This document shows, piece by piece, positions 34,354 to 43,856 of a DNA stretch of 64,000 bases (positions are counted from its first letter, which is position 1; every line of letters starts with the position of its first letter). The DNA comes from Pseudomonas alkylphenolica (GTDB taxonomy: Bacteria; Pseudomonadota; Gammaproteobacteria; Pseudomonadales; Pseudomonadaceae): NCBI RefSeq assembly GCF_000746525.1, contig NZ_CP009048.1, positions 664,001-728,000 on the forward strand, written 5' to 3'. The notes under the pieces were generated by a model. The model was not told the DNA's origin. It ran no database searches and saw only the letters and a list, made by a program, of their open reading frames with translations. The position numbers and the translations under genes were made by a program.

Positions 34354-36243
34354 ATGACGCAGCCGATTCGCCTCAAGGATCACGAGAAAGACGCCCGGAT
34401 GGTGCGCAGTCGCGTCGTGGTCGGTGCCGTGGCGATCGTCCTGCTGATCTGCGTGCTGATCGCGCGCCTGTATTACCTGCAGGTGATCCAGTACGACTAT
34501 CACTCGACGCTGTCGGAAAACAACCGGGTGCATGTGCAGCCGATTCCGCCGACCCGCGGGCTGATTTTTGACCGTAATGGCGTGATCATCGCCGATAACC
34601 GGCCAAGCTTCAGTCTGAGCATGACCCGTGAGCGCTCCGGCGACTGGCAGCAGGTGCTCGATGTGATCGTCGAAGTGCTGGAGCTGACCCCGGACGACCG
34701 TACGCTGTTCGAAAAGCGCATGCGCCAGGGGCGTCGGCCGTTCGAGCCGGTGCCGATCCTGTTCGAGCTGACCGAGGAGCAGATTGCCCGGATTGCGGTC
34801 AATCAGTTCCGCCTGCCCGGTGTCGAGGTGGTTGCCCAGCTGGTCCGGCATTACCCGCAGGGTGCGCATTTCGCTCACTCGGTCGGCTATGTCGGGCGGA
34901 TCAACGAGAAAGAGCTCAAAACCCTCGATCCGGTCAACTACAGCGGTACCCACCATATCGGCAAGACCGGTATCGAGCGCTTCTACGAGCCTGAGCTGCA
35001 TGGCCAGGTTGGCTACGAAGAGGTCGAGACCAACGCCCGGGGCCGGGTACTGCGGGTACTCAAGCGCACCGACCCGATCCCAGGCAAGGACATTGTCCTG
35101 AGCCTCGACATCAAGTTGCAGGAAGCTGCCGAGGCCGCGCTGGGCGGGCGTCGCGGGGCCGTCGTCGCGCTCGATCCGAACACCGGTGAAGTGTTGGCGA
35201 TGGTCAGCCAGCCAAGCTTCGACCCCAACCCGTTCGTCACCGGCATCAGCTTCAAGGCCTATGCCGACCTGCGCGATTCGATCGACCGGCCGCTGTTCAA
35301 CCGTGTGCTGCGGGGCTTGTACCCGCCGGGTTCGACCATCAAACCGGCAGTGGCCATCGCCGGTCTCGACAGTGGTGTGGTCACGGCCAGCAGCCGGGTG
35401 TTCGACCCGGGCTACTATCAGTTGCCCAACTATGACCACAAGTACCGCAACTGGAACCGCAGCGGTGACGGCTGGGTCGACCTCGACCTGGCGATCATGC
35501 GTTCCAACGACACCTACTTCTACGATCTGGCGCACAAGATGGGCATCGACCGCCTGTCCAGCTACATGAACAAGTTCGGCCTCGGGCAGAAAGTCTCCCT
35601 CGACATGTTCGAGGAGTCCGCCGGCCTGATGCCGACCCGCGAATGGAAGCGCGCTACCCGCCGCCAGGCCTGGTTCCCGGGTGAAACTCTGATTCTCGGT
35701 ATCGGCCAGGGCTACATGCAGACCACGCCGCTGCAGATGGCCCAGGCGATCGCGCTGATCGCCAGCAAGGGCAAGTGGAACCGTCCGCACCTGGCCAAGA
35801 CCATCGAAGGCCAGCCGCCGGTGGACGAGAATCCGATGGAAGACATCGTCCTGCGCGACAAGTCCGACTGGGCCAAGGTCACCCATGGCATGGAGCAGGT
35901 GATGCACAACGCCCGTGGTACCGCCCGCGCTGCCGCCGCCGGTGCCCAGTACCGCATTGCCGGCAAGAGTGGTACCGCCCAGGTGGTGGCAATCAAGCAG
36001 GGCGAGAAGTACGACCGCAACAAGGTTCAGGAGCGCCACCGTGACCACGCCTTGTTCGTCGGCTTCGCTCCGGCAGAGAACCCGAAGATCGTAGTCTCGG
36101 TCATGATCGAAAACGGCGAGGCGGGTGGCCGCGTCGCAGCGCCGGTGATGCGTCAGGTGATGGACGCCTGGTTGCTCGACGAGAATGGCCGACTCAAATC
36201 CGAGTTCGCTCCCGCCACCGTCGCTCAGGAATCGGCCCAGTGA
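34354..36243 (+). CDS. mrdA: Penicillin-binding protein 2 (elongasome transpeptidase)
   Basis: 629 aa, the usual size. PBP2 crosslinks peptidoglycan in side-wall growth together with RodA. It shows one N-terminal membrane segment (residues ~22-45), then a PBP dimer domain, then the transpeptidase with the SxxK serine in YPPGSTIKPAV (~327-330), MRSNDTYFYDLA and the KSGTAQVV box (~542). Known as pbpA in P. aeruginosa. It overlaps rodA by four bases. Confidence 0.96.
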   Translation: MTQPIRLKDHEKDARMVRSRVVVGAVAIVLLICVLIARLYYLQVIQYDYHSTLSENNRVHVQPIPPTRGLIFDRNGVIIADNRPSFSLSMTRERSGDWQQVLDVIVEVLELTPDDRTLFEKRMRQGRRPFEPVPILFELTEEQIARIAVNQFRLPGVEVVAQLVRHYPQGAHFAHSVGYVGRINEKELKTLDPVNYSGTHHIGKTGIERFYEPELHGQVGYEEVETNARGRVLRVLKRTDPIPGKDIVLSLDIKLQEAAEAALGGRRGAVVALDPNTGEVLAMVSQPSFDPNPFVTGISFKAYADLRDSIDRPLFNRVLRGLYPPGSTIKPAVAIAGLDSGVVTASSRVFDPGYYQLPNYDHKYRNWNRSGDGWVDLDLAIMRSNDTYFYDLAHKMGIDRLSSYMNKFGLGQKVSLDMFEESAGLMPTREWKRATRRQAWFPGETLILGIGQGYMQTTPLQMAQAIALIASKGKWNRPHLAKTIEGQPPVDENPMEDIVLRDKSDWAKVTHGMEQVMHNARGTARAAAAGAQYRIAGKSGTAQVVAIKQGEKYDRNKVQERHRDHALFVGFAPAENPKIVVSVMIENGEAGGRVAAPVMRQVMDAWLLDENGRLKSEFAPATVAQESAQ

Positions 36244-37385
36244 AGAACAATTTCGATCGCATGCTTTCCAGCGAAGACGTGATGCGCCGCCGCGCCAGCT
36301 TCCTGCAGCGTATCCATATCGACGGCCCCTTGCTGATCCTGCTGCTGACCCTGGCGGCGGGCAGCCTGTTCGTCCTCTATTCGGCCAGTGGCAAGAACTG
36401 GGACCTGTTGCTCAAACAGGCCAGCTCGTTCGGCATCGGTCTGGTGTCGATGTTCGTCATCGCCCAGCTGGAACCGCGGTTCATGGCGCGCTGGGTACCC
36501 TTGGCCTACGTCTGCGGGGTGATCCTGCTGGTGGTGGTGGATGTCATGGGCCATAACGCCATGGGCGCCACACGCTGGATCAACATTCCCGGGGTGATTC
36601 GCTTCCAACCCTCGGAATTCATGAAAATCATCATGCCGGCCACCATTGCCTGGTACCTGGCCAAGCGCTCCCTGCCGCCGCACCTCAAGCATGTGATGAT
36701 CAGCCTGATCATGATTGGCGTGCCGTTCATCCTCATCGTGCGTCAGCCGGACCTCGGCACGGCGTTGCTGATCCTCGCTTCGGGTGCGTTCGTGCTGTTC
36801 ATGGGTGGGCTGCGCTGGCGCTGGATCCTCAGTGTGCTCGCCGCCGCAGTACCAGTGGCTGTGGCCATGTGGTTTTTCGTCATGCACGACTACCAGAAGC
36901 AGCGGGTACTGACCTTCCTCGATCCGGAAAGCGACCCGTTGGGTACCGGCTGGAACATCATCCAGTCCAAGGCGGCCATCGGTTCCGGTGGTGTGTTTGG
37001 CAAAGGCTGGCTGCTCGGCACCCAGTCGCACCTGGACTTCCTGCCGGAAAGCCACACCGACTTCATCATCGCCGTGCTGGGCGAGGAGTTTGGCCTGGTT
37101 GGTATCTGTGCGCTGCTGCTGATCTACCTGTTGCTGATCGGCCGTGGCCTGGTGATTACCGCCCAGGCCCAGACGCTCTACGGCAAGCTGCTGGCCGGCA
37201 GCCTGACCATGACCTTTTTCGTTTATGTGTTCGTCAATATCGGTATGGTCAGCGGTTTGTTGCCCGTGGTGGGTGTGCCGCTGCCCTTCATTAGTTATGG
37301 CGGAACTTCGTTAGTGACGCTGCTGTCAGCGTTTGGAGTTTTAATGTCGATCCATACGCATCGCAAATGGATTGCACAGGTTTGA
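36240..37385 (+). CDS. rodA: Rod-shape SEDS glycosyltransferase RodA
   Basis: 381 aa, about ten membrane helices. RodA polymerises lipid II into glycan strands in the elongasome with PBP2. Family blocks: NIPGVIRFQPSEFMKI, VRQPDLGTALLILASG, FLPESHTDFIIAVLGEEFG and GVPLPFISYGGTSL. The start is GTG at 36240, overlapping the PBP2 stop (GTGA). Confidence 0.96.
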   Translation: MKNNFDRMLSSEDVMRRRASFLQRIHIDGPLLILLLTLAAGSLFVLYSASGKNWDLLLKQASSFGIGLVSMFVIAQLEPRFMARWVPLAYVCGVILLVVVDVMGHNAMGATRWINIPGVIRFQPSEFMKIIMPATIAWYLAKRSLPPHLKHVMISLIMIGVPFILIVRQPDLGTALLILASGAFVLFMGGLRWRWILSVLAAAVPVAVAMWFFVMHDYQKQRVLTFLDPESDPLGTGWNIIQSKAAIGSGGVFGKGWLLGTQSHLDFLPESHTDFIIAVLGEEFGLVGICALLLIYLLLIGRGLVITAQAQTLYGKLLAGSLTMTFFVYVFVNIGMVSGLLPVVGVPLPFISYGGTSLVTLLSAFGVLMSIHTHRKWIAQV

Positions 37386-37402
37386 ATAAGGTGAAGAATT
37401 AC

Positions 37403-38413
37403 ATGCAAGTAATGCGTGGCTGGGCAGCTCGTTGTGCGCCCTGGGTGGGCCTGCTCGGCTTGCTCGGTGGTGGTCAGCAAGCGGTCGCAGGCGACTATGA
37501 CGGCTCGCCTCAGGTAGCGGAGTTCGTCGCTGAGATGACCCGCGATTATGGCTTTGCCGACGAGCAGTTGATGGATGTGTTTCGCGACGTCAAGCGCAAG
37601 CAGTCGATCCTCGATGCGATTTCCCGGCCGGCCGAACGGGTAAAACCCTGGAAGGATTACCGGCCGATGTTTCTCACTGACGCACGGGTCGCCCGTGGCG
37701 TGGATTTCTGGCGTCAGCACGAGGCGACCCTGGCCCGTGCCGAGCAGGAGTATGGCGTCCCGGCCCAGGTGATCGTGTCGATTATCGGTGTTGAAACCTT
37801 CTTTGGCCGCAACACCGGCAACTACCGGGTGATCGATGCGCTTTCGACCCTGGGCTTCGATTACCCGCCGCGGGCCGAGTTCTTCCGCAAGGAACTGCGC
37901 GAGTACCTCTTGCTGGCGCGTGAAGAACAGGTCGATCCGCTGACCCTCAAAGGTTCCTACGCCGGCGCCATGGGCCTGCCGCAATTCATGCCCAGCAGCT
38001 TTCGCGCCTACGCCGTGGACTTCGACGGTGACGGCCACATCAATATCTGGAACAACCCGGACGATGCCATCGGCAGCGTTGCCAGCTACTTCAAGCGTCA
38101 TGGCTGGGTTGCCGGTGAGCCGGTAGTCAGCCGTGCCACGGCCAGCGGTGATCGCATCGACGAGGGCCTGACCCCCGGGATTGACGCGGTCAAGACGGTC
38201 GGGGAGTTGCGGGCACTGGGCTGGTCAAGTCATGATGCGCTGCGCGATGATCTGCCGGTCACCGCTTTCCGGCTTGAAGGCGACAACGGCCCCGAATACT
38301 GGCTGGGTCTGCAGAACTTCTACGCGATCACTCGCTACAACCGCAGCGTGATGTACGCGATGGCGGTACATCAGCTATCGGACCTGCTGGTTCAAGCACG
38401 GGGCGCCAAGTAA
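37403..38413 (+). CDS. mltB: Lytic murein transglycosylase B (SltB1/MltB type)
   Basis: 336 aa with a cleavable signal peptide (MQVMRGWAARCAPWVGLLGL...), no lipobox, as in the soluble SltB1 of P. aeruginosa. Family 3 transglycosylase: cleaves glycan strands to 1,6-anhydro-MurNAc. Catalytic Glu is in VSIIGVETFFGRNTGNYR; SYAGAMGLPQFMPSSFRAYA and VDFDGDGHINIWNNPDDAIG follow. AGGTGAA precedes ATG 37403. It lies inside the elongasome cluster and overlaps rlpA by one base. Confidence 0.93.
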   Translation: MQVMRGWAARCAPWVGLLGLLGGGQQAVAGDYDGSPQVAEFVAEMTRDYGFADEQLMDVFRDVKRKQSILDAISRPAERVKPWKDYRPMFLTDARVARGVDFWRQHEATLARAEQEYGVPAQVIVSIIGVETFFGRNTGNYRVIDALSTLGFDYPPRAEFFRKELREYLLLAREEQVDPLTLKGSYAGAMGLPQFMPSSFRAYAVDFDGDGHINIWNNPDDAIGSVASYFKRHGWVAGEPVVSRATASGDRIDEGLTPGIDAVKTVGELRALGWSSHDALRDDLPVTAFRLEGDNGPEYWLGLQNFYAITRYNRSVMYAMAVHQLSDLLVQARGAK

Positions 38414-39405
38414 TGCGCGTAATGTTTTCAGATACATCCCTCAAACTGATCGGCTGTGCGGCCCTGGGCCTGATGCTGGCCAGTTGCTCTTCCAGCAAGC
38501 CTTCGACACAGCAAAGCACCAATGTGGTGCGGGCCAAGCCCGGTCTGGACATCAACCGGGCGCACAAGGACGGCGCGCCGTGGTGGGACGTCGATGTCTC
38601 GAAGATCCCGGATGCCACGCCGACCGTGCATACCGGCAACTACAAGGCCAACCCCTACACCGTATTGGGCAAGACCTACTTCCCGATCCAGGACTCGCGC
38701 AACTACCGCGCCGAGGGTACGGCGTCGTGGTACGGCACCAAGTTCCACGGTCAGAACACCGCCAACGGCGAGGTCTATGACCTTTATGGCATGAGCGCGG
38801 CGCACAAGACCCTGCCGCTGCCGGCCTACGTCAAGGTCACCAACCTGGACAACCATCGCAGTGTGGTCCTGCGCGTCAACGACCGCGGCCCGTTCTATTC
38901 GGACCGCATCATCGACCTGTCCTATGCGGCGGCGAAGAAGCTCGGTTACGCCGAAACCGGTACCGCGCGCGTGCGTGTCGAGGGTATCGATCCGAAACAA
39001 TGGTGGGCTCAGCGTGGCCAGCCGGCGCCGATGGTGCTGGATCAGCCGCAGGTTGCCCAGACCCAGGCGTTTACGCCCAGCACCGGCGCCGTCGAGCAGT
39101 GGACGCCTCCGCCGCAGCAGCATGCCGCAGCGGTCGTACCTGTGCAGATCGCCAGTAACCAGGCCAGCAATGGTCTTTACTTGCAGGTCGGCGCTTTCGC
39201 CAACCCGGATGCCGCCGAACTGCTGCGTTCCAAGTTGAGCGGTATGGTCAGCGCGCCGGTCTTCATCAGCTCGATCGTGCGCAACCAGCAGACCCTGCAC
39301 CGCGTACGTATGGGGCCGATCAACAGCCAGGGCGAAGCCCAGCAGATGCAGGACAGTGTGCGTCTGGCCAACCTTGGCCAGCCAAAAGTTGTGACGGCAG
39401 ACTGA
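38413..39405 (+). CDS. rlpA: Septal-ring lytic transglycosylase RlpA (lipoprotein)
   Basis: 330 aa. Lipobox LMLASCSSS, then a double-psi beta barrel (EGTASWYGTKFHGQNTANGE, with the catalytic Asp in VNDRGPFYSDRIIDLSY) and a C-terminal SPOR domain (GLYLQVGAFANPDAAELLRS). In P. aeruginosa RlpA cleaves glycan strands stripped of peptides and acts at the septum, where SPOR binds denuded glycan. The linker between the domains is Pro/Gln-rich. Confidence 0.95.
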   Translation: MRVMFSDTSLKLIGCAALGLMLASCSSSKPSTQQSTNVVRAKPGLDINRAHKDGAPWWDVDVSKIPDATPTVHTGNYKANPYTVLGKTYFPIQDSRNYRAEGTASWYGTKFHGQNTANGEVYDLYGMSAAHKTLPLPAYVKVTNLDNHRSVVLRVNDRGPFYSDRIIDLSYAAAKKLGYAETGTARVRVEGIDPKQWWAQRGQPAPMVLDQPQVAQTQAFTPSTGAVEQWTPPPQQHAAAVVPVQIASNQASNGLYLQVGAFANPDAAELLRSKLSGMVSAPVFISSIVRNQQTLHRVRMGPINSQGEAQQMQDSVRLANLGQPKVVTAD

Positions 39406-39540
39406 TCGGGGGGACTGGTCGGTTTGTCATGCAAGCGGGCGGAACAGCCATGTACAATGGCGGTTTTGCTCGCAAGGCCCAGCGCCTGAAGACGTTTTGC
39501 CCATGTAGGGCATGAGCCCAATAGCCATTTCGAGAGACGG

Positions 39541-40701
39541 ATGAACATAACCAGCTTTGCCAAACGCCTTTGCCTGCTTGTACCGCTGATGATCACCCCT
39601 GCCGCCTTTGCGGCAGAGCAGATGATGCCGTCGCCGCCGCAACTGGCAGCCAAGTCCTACGTGCTCATGGAAGCTTCCAGCGGTAATATCCTGGTCGAGA
39701 ACAATGGTGACGAGCGTTTGCCGCCGGCCAGCCTGACCAAGCTGATGACCGCCTACATCGCGACCCTGGATATCCGTCGCGGGCAAATCGGCGAGAACGA
39801 CCCGGTAACCGTCAGCGAAAACGCCTGGCGTACCGGTGGCTCGCGGATGTTCATCAAGGTCGGCACCCAGGTCAGCGTCAGCGACCTGCTGCACGGCATC
39901 ATCATCCAGTCGGGCAACGACGCCAGTGTCGCCCTGGCCGAGCACATCGCCGGTAGCGAAGACGCCTTCGCCGACATGATGAACAAGACTGCCGCTGACC
40001 TGGGCATGAGCAACAGCCACTTCATGAACCCGACCGGCCTGCCGAACCCCGAGCACTACTCGTCGGCTCACGACATGGCGGTACTGGCGCGCGCAATCAT
40101 CCACGAAGACCCTGCTCACTATGCGATCTACTCGCAGAAAGAGTTCTTCTGGAACAATATCAAGCAGCCTAACCGCAACCTGCTGCTGTGGCGCGACAAG
40201 ACTGTCGATGGCCTGAAAACCGGTCACACCGACGAAGCGGGCTACTGCATGGTGTCGTCGGCCGTACGTGATGGTATGCGTCTGATCGCCGTGGTCTTCG
40301 GTACCAACAGCGAGCAGGCCCGTGCTGCCGAAACCCAGAAGCTGCTGACCTACGGTTTCCGCTTCTTCGAAACTCAGACCTTCTACCAGAAGGGCACTGA
40401 ACTGGCCGAGGCGCAAGTCTGGAAGGGTGCCGTCAACAAGGTAAAAGCCGGTCTGGCCCAAGACCTGAGCATGACTTTGCCTAAAGGCCAATTGAAGAAA
40501 CTGGCTGCAAGCATGACCATGAACCCGCAACTGACCGCGCCAATCGCCAAAGGTGACGTGATCGGTAAAGTGGAAGTCAAACTGGATGACAACGTTGTAC
40601 ACAGCGCCGATCTGATCGCGCTGGACGCTGTTGAGGAAGCTGGTTTCTTCGGCCGGGTGTGGGATAGCATTCGTCTATTCTTCTACGGGCTGTTCAACTG
40701 A
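39541..40701 (+). CDS. dacA: D-alanyl-D-alanine carboxypeptidase (PBP5/6 type)
   Basis: 386 aa. Signal peptide (RLCLLVPLMITPAAFA), then the peptidase S11 domain with SxxK in PASLTKLMT (~62), SxN in IQSGNDASVA (~122) and KTG in DGLKTGHTDEAGYC (~224). A C-terminal beta domain ends in an amphipathic helix (FGRVWDSIRLFFYGLF) that anchors the protein on the outer face of the inner membrane. It trims the fifth D-Ala from stem peptides. Named dacC in P. aeruginosa. The 135-base gap upstream has a TACAAT-like -10 near 39451. Confidence 0.94.
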   Translation: MNITSFAKRLCLLVPLMITPAAFAAEQMMPSPPQLAAKSYVLMEASSGNILVENNGDERLPPASLTKLMTAYIATLDIRRGQIGENDPVTVSENAWRTGGSRMFIKVGTQVSVSDLLHGIIIQSGNDASVALAEHIAGSEDAFADMMNKTAADLGMSNSHFMNPTGLPNPEHYSSAHDMAVLARAIIHEDPAHYAIYSQKEFFWNNIKQPNRNLLLWRDKTVDGLKTGHTDEAGYCMVSSAVRDGMRLIAVVFGTNSEQARAAETQKLLTYGFRFFETQTFYQKGTELAEAQVWKGAVNKVKAGLAQDLSMTLPKGQLKKLAASMTMNPQLTAPIAKGDVIGKVEVKLDDNVVHSADLIALDAVEEAGFFGRVWDSIRLFFYGLFN

Positions 40702-40715
40702 TATCGTGACCAGCC

Positions 40716-40743
40716 ACGCCCCCGCCAATTCACGCGGGGGCGT
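40716..40743 (+). terminator. Hairpin after dacA
   Basis: ACGCCCCCGC and GCGGGGGCGT make a perfect 10-bp stem with an 8-base loop, followed by TGTTGTTG. T-poor, but well placed 15 bases after the stop. Confidence 0.6.
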
Positions 40744-40777
40744 TGTTGTTGCCACGGCTTACGAGGCCGTTACTGCC

Positions 40778-41050
40778 ATGACCGAAGCTGACAAATCGCA
40801 CAAAATCGAATTCCCTTGCGCTGATTACCCGATCAAGGTAATCGGTGACACCGTGGTCAATTTCAAGGATACGGTGATCGAGATCCTCAAGAAGTACGCC
40901 GAAGTCGATCTCAAGACCCTGGCCGAACGCCAGAGTAAAGAAGGCAAGTACACCACTGTGCAACTGCACATCGTCGCTACCGGTGAAGACCAGCTGCACA
41001 ATATCAACAGCGCCCTGCGCGCTACCGGTATTGTGAAAATGGTGCTCTGA
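40778..41050 (+). CDS. ybeD: DUF493 family protein YbeD
   Basis: 90 aa. [20 protein letters not shown] and [20 protein letters not shown] are family blocks; the fold is ACT-like. In Gammaproteobacteria it nearly always sits between dacA and lipB, as here, and has been suggested to regulate one of them, but its role is unproven. The open frame starts earlier inside dacA; ATG 40778 gives the normal length. Its stop overlaps the lipB start. Confidence 0.93.
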   Translation: MTEADKSHKIEFPCADYPIKVIGDTVVNFKDTVIEILKKYAEVDLKTLAERQSKEGKYTTVQLHIVATGEDQLHNINSALRATGIVKMVL

Positions 41051-41697
41051 TGCCGGCAAGCCTCGGCTTTCGCGATCTGGGATTATTGCCTTACGAGCCG
41101 GTGCTCGAGGCCATGCGCCGGTTCACCGACCAGCGCGGCCCCGAAACCTGCGACGAGGTCTGGCTGGTGGAGCACCCTGCGGTGTTCACCCAGGGCCAGG
41201 CGGGCAAGGCCGAGCACCTGTTGGTGCCCGGCGATATTCCAGTAGTGCAGACCGACCGGGGCGGCCAGGTGACCTATCACGGTCCCGGCCAGCTGGTGGC
41301 TTACCTGTTGCTTGATGTGCGCCGGCTCGGGTTTGGTGTGCGTGATCTGGTCTCCCGGATCGAACGCTGCCTGATCGAGTTGCTGGCCAGTTATGGCGTC
41401 GAGGCGGCGGCCAAGGCCGATGCCCCGGGCGTTTACGTCGATGGAGCGAAGATCGCCTCCCTCGGCCTGCGGATCCGCAATGGCTGTTCTTTCCATGGCC
41501 TTGCCTTGAACGTGGACATGGACCTTGCGCCATTCCGCCGGATTAACCCCTGCGGGTATGCGGGGCTGGCCATGACCCAGCTGCGCGACCAGGCAGGCTC
41601 GATCGAACTCTCTGAGGTAAGGGCAAGGCTGCGCGGGCAGCTGGTCAAGCACCTCGACTATGCTGAGCAGACGACCCTTACGGGCGGAATCTTCTGA
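41050..41697 (+). CDS. lipB: Octanoyl-[acyl-carrier-protein]:protein octanoyltransferase
   Basis: 215 aa. LipB moves octanoyl from acyl carrier protein to lipoyl domains of 2-oxoacid dehydrogenases and the glycine cleavage system. [20 protein letters not shown], the lysine in [12 protein letters not shown] and the catalytic Cys in [14 protein letters not shown] are intact. lipA follows three bases after the stop. Confidence 0.96.
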   Translation: MPASLGFRDLGLLPYEPVLEAMRRFTDQRGPETCDEVWLVEHPAVFTQGQAGKAEHLLVPGDIPVVQTDRGGQVTYHGPGQLVAYLLLDVRRLGFGVRDLVSRIERCLIELLASYGVEAAAKADAPGVYVDGAKIASLGLRIRNGCSFHGLALNVDMDLAPFRRINPCGYAGLAMTQLRDQAGSIELSEVRARLRGQLVKHLDYAEQTTLTGGIF

Positions 41698-41699
41698 AT

Positions 41700-42698
41700 A
41701 TGACTACTGTTGTGCAAGAACCAGTGCAAAGCGTGACACCAGCGCCACGGCCCAAGGTCGAGGCGGGTGTCAAACTGCGTGGCGCGGAGAAAGTCGCGCG
41801 TATCCCGGTAAAGATCATCCCGACCGACGAGTTGCCGAAGAAACCGGACTGGATCCGCGTGCGTATCCCGGTTTCGCCGGAAGTCGACCGTATCAAGCAA
41901 TTGCTGCGCAAACACAAGCTGCACAGTGTCTGCGAAGAGGCGTCCTGTCCGAACCTGGGTGAGTGCTTCTCCGGTGGTACTGCGACCTTCATGATCATGG
42001 GTGACATCTGCACCCGTCGCTGCCCGTTCTGTGACGTTGGTCACGGCCGTCCGAAGCCTCTGGATGTCGATGAGCCGAAGAACCTCGCCGTCGCCATTGC
42101 CGACCTGCGCCTGAAGTACGTGGTGATCACCTCGGTGGACCGCGACGACCTGCGTGATGGCGGTGCCCAGCACTTTGCCGACTGCATCCGCGAAATTCGC
42201 GCGTTGTCGCCGGGTGTCCAGCTGGAAACCCTGGTGCCGGACTACCGTGGGCGGATGGACGTGGCCCTGGCGATCACCGCCGAGACCCCGCCGGACGTGT
42301 TCAACCACAACCTGGAAACCGTGCCACGCCTGTACAAGGCCGCACGTCCAGGCTCCGACTACCAGTGGTCGCTGACCCTGCTGCAGAAGTTCAAAGAGCT
42401 GGTGCCGCACGTACCGACCAAGTCCGGCCTGATGCTGGGCCTGGGCGAGACCGACGAAGAAGTGATCGAAGTGATGCACCGCATGCGCGAGCACAACATC
42501 GACATGCTGACCCTCGGCCAGTACCTGCAGCCATCGCGCAGCCACTTGCCGGTGCAGCGTTTCGTGCACCCGGATACCTTCGCCTGGTTCGCCGAAGAAG
42601 GTTACAAGATGGGCTTCAAGAACGTTGCTTCCGGTCCTCTGGTGCGTTCTTCGTACCATGCCGACCAGCAGGCGCATGAGGCCAAGATCAAGCTCTGA
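41700..42698 (+). CDS. lipA: Lipoyl synthase
   Basis: 332 aa. This radical-SAM enzyme inserts two sulfurs into protein-bound octanoyl chains. The auxiliary cluster motif [12 protein letters not shown], the radical-SAM motif [11 protein letters not shown] and the C-terminal SSYHADQQ serine are all present. It forms an operon with lipB, and a strong terminator follows. Confidence 0.97.
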   Translation: MTTVVQEPVQSVTPAPRPKVEAGVKLRGAEKVARIPVKIIPTDELPKKPDWIRVRIPVSPEVDRIKQLLRKHKLHSVCEEASCPNLGECFSGGTATFMIMGDICTRRCPFCDVGHGRPKPLDVDEPKNLAVAIADLRLKYVVITSVDRDDLRDGGAQHFADCIREIRALSPGVQLETLVPDYRGRMDVALAITAETPPDVFNHNLETVPRLYKAARPGSDYQWSLTLLQKFKELVPHVPTKSGLMLGLGETDEEVIEVMHRMREHNIDMLTLGQYLQPSRSHLPVQRFVHPDTFAWFAEEGYKMGFKNVASGPLVRSSYHADQQAHEAKIKL

Positions 42699-42713
42699 TC
42701 CCGGCTGTGTCGA

Positions 42714-42750
42714 ATGCCGATGCCCGCTTGCCGGCGGCATCGGCATTTTT
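42714..42750 (+). terminator. Terminator of the lipBA operon
   Basis: ATGCCGATGCC and GGCATCGGCAT form a perfect 11-bp stem, directly followed by TTTTTG. Confidence 0.9.
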
Positions 42751-42832
42751 GTTTGCGGGATTTTTTCCACCCGCCGTTTGACCGTCAACCGCTCTAGGGT
42801 TGATGCTCAAGTCCAAACAAGGAGTCGTCTGG

Positions 42833-43789
42833 ATGAACCTTCCTATCGATCAGCAGCCAGCCCTGCAATCAGTTAGTTCAATGCTGCCAAAGGCGCTGCC
42901 AGAGAATGGCCGTATCGCCATCATCGCACCCGCTGGACCGGCCCAGCTCGATACGCTCAAGGCGATCCAGTGGTTCGAAGCGCGTGGCTATCAATGCCGG
43001 ATCTATCCGGGGGTAACCGAGGTTCAAGGTTATCTGGCGGGTGGCGACGCGACGCGGCTGGCGGACCTGCATGCGGCGTTCGCCGCGGATGATGTGGATG
43101 CAATTATCTGCTTGCGCGGTGGATACGGCAGTATCCGCCTGCTTGAGGGACTCGACTATGGCGTGTTGCGCAAACACCCCAAGCCGTTTGTTGGCTACAG
43201 CGATATCAGCGCATTGCACAGTGCGATCGCCCGGCATGCCGGTTTTGTGACCTTTCATGGGGCAATGCTCAAGTCCGAGTTGCTGGCGCACAAGCAGGCG
43301 CCTTCGGTGTCCTCACTTTTCGAGCTGCTCAGCGGGCGTTTGAAGTGTGGTGACAGGTTGGAGCATCCACAGAGTCATCCTTTAAGTACGATCGTCTCTG
43401 GCGCTGCCTCAGGGCGGTTGATGGGCGGTAATCTGGCGATGCTGTGTGCAACCTTGTGTACGCCGGCAGAGCTCGAGTGCCGGGATGGCATTCTGTTCAT
43501 CGAGGATGTCAACGAGCCGCTGTATCGCATCGACCGGCTGTTGACCCAGCTGCGCCTGGCCGGCAAGTTCGAAGGGTTGCGGGGTGTGCTGGTCGGGGAC
43601 TTTGCCGGGCTGACACTGCAGGCGCTGACGCCGTTGTTGCGGGAGATGTTCGAACCGCTGCAGATACCGGTGCTGGCCGGTTGGCGCAGTGGCCACTGCG
43701 ATCCCAATATCACCTTGCCGCTAGGGGCGCAGGTGTACCTGGACGCTGAGCGCAAGTGCTTGCGCCTGGAACAGGATCTGTTTGTTTGA
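42833..43789 (+). CDS. ldcA: LD-carboxypeptidase (S66 family)
   Basis: 318 aa. Removes the terminal D-Ala from murein tetrapeptides in the cytoplasm during recycling. It has the S66 layout: RIAIIAPAGPAQLD start, ICLRGGYGSIRLLEGLDY, the nucleophilic Ser in FVGYSDISALH, Glu in LFIEDVNEPLYRIDR and His in SGHCDPNITLPLG. AAGGAG sits 8 bases before ATG 42833. An MccF-like self-immunity peptidase has the same fold, but the context gives no sign of that. Confidence in the exact symbol is moderate. Confidence 0.85.
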   Translation: MNLPIDQQPALQSVSSMLPKALPENGRIAIIAPAGPAQLDTLKAIQWFEARGYQCRIYPGVTEVQGYLAGGDATRLADLHAAFAADDVDAIICLRGGYGSIRLLEGLDYGVLRKHPKPFVGYSDISALHSAIARHAGFVTFHGAMLKSELLAHKQAPSVSSLFELLSGRLKCGDRLEHPQSHPLSTIVSGAASGRLMGGNLAMLCATLCTPAELECRDGILFIEDVNEPLYRIDRLLTQLRLAGKFEGLRGVLVGDFAGLTLQALTPLLREMFEPLQIPVLAGWRSGHCDPNITLPLGAQVYLDAERKCLRLEQDLFV

Positions 43790-43795
43790 ACACTA

Positions 43796-43850
43796 ATCGC
43801 GGGGCAAGCCCGCTCCCACAGGTGGCGTGGGAGCGGGCTTGCCCCGCGAT
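43796..43850. repeat. REP pair between converging genes
   Basis: ATCGCGGGGCAAGCCCGCTC... and its full complement (24-base arms) flank a 7-base loop (AGGTGGC), between the ldcA stop and the transglycosylase stop. It could act as a shared 3' hairpin. Confidence 0.9.
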
Positions 43851-43856
43851 CATGGT

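Noticed and set aside
42833..43789. Microcin C self-immunity peptidase MccF
   Set aside because: Same fold as LD-carboxypeptidase, but no microcin genes are nearby and the setting among murein genes favours a recycling role.
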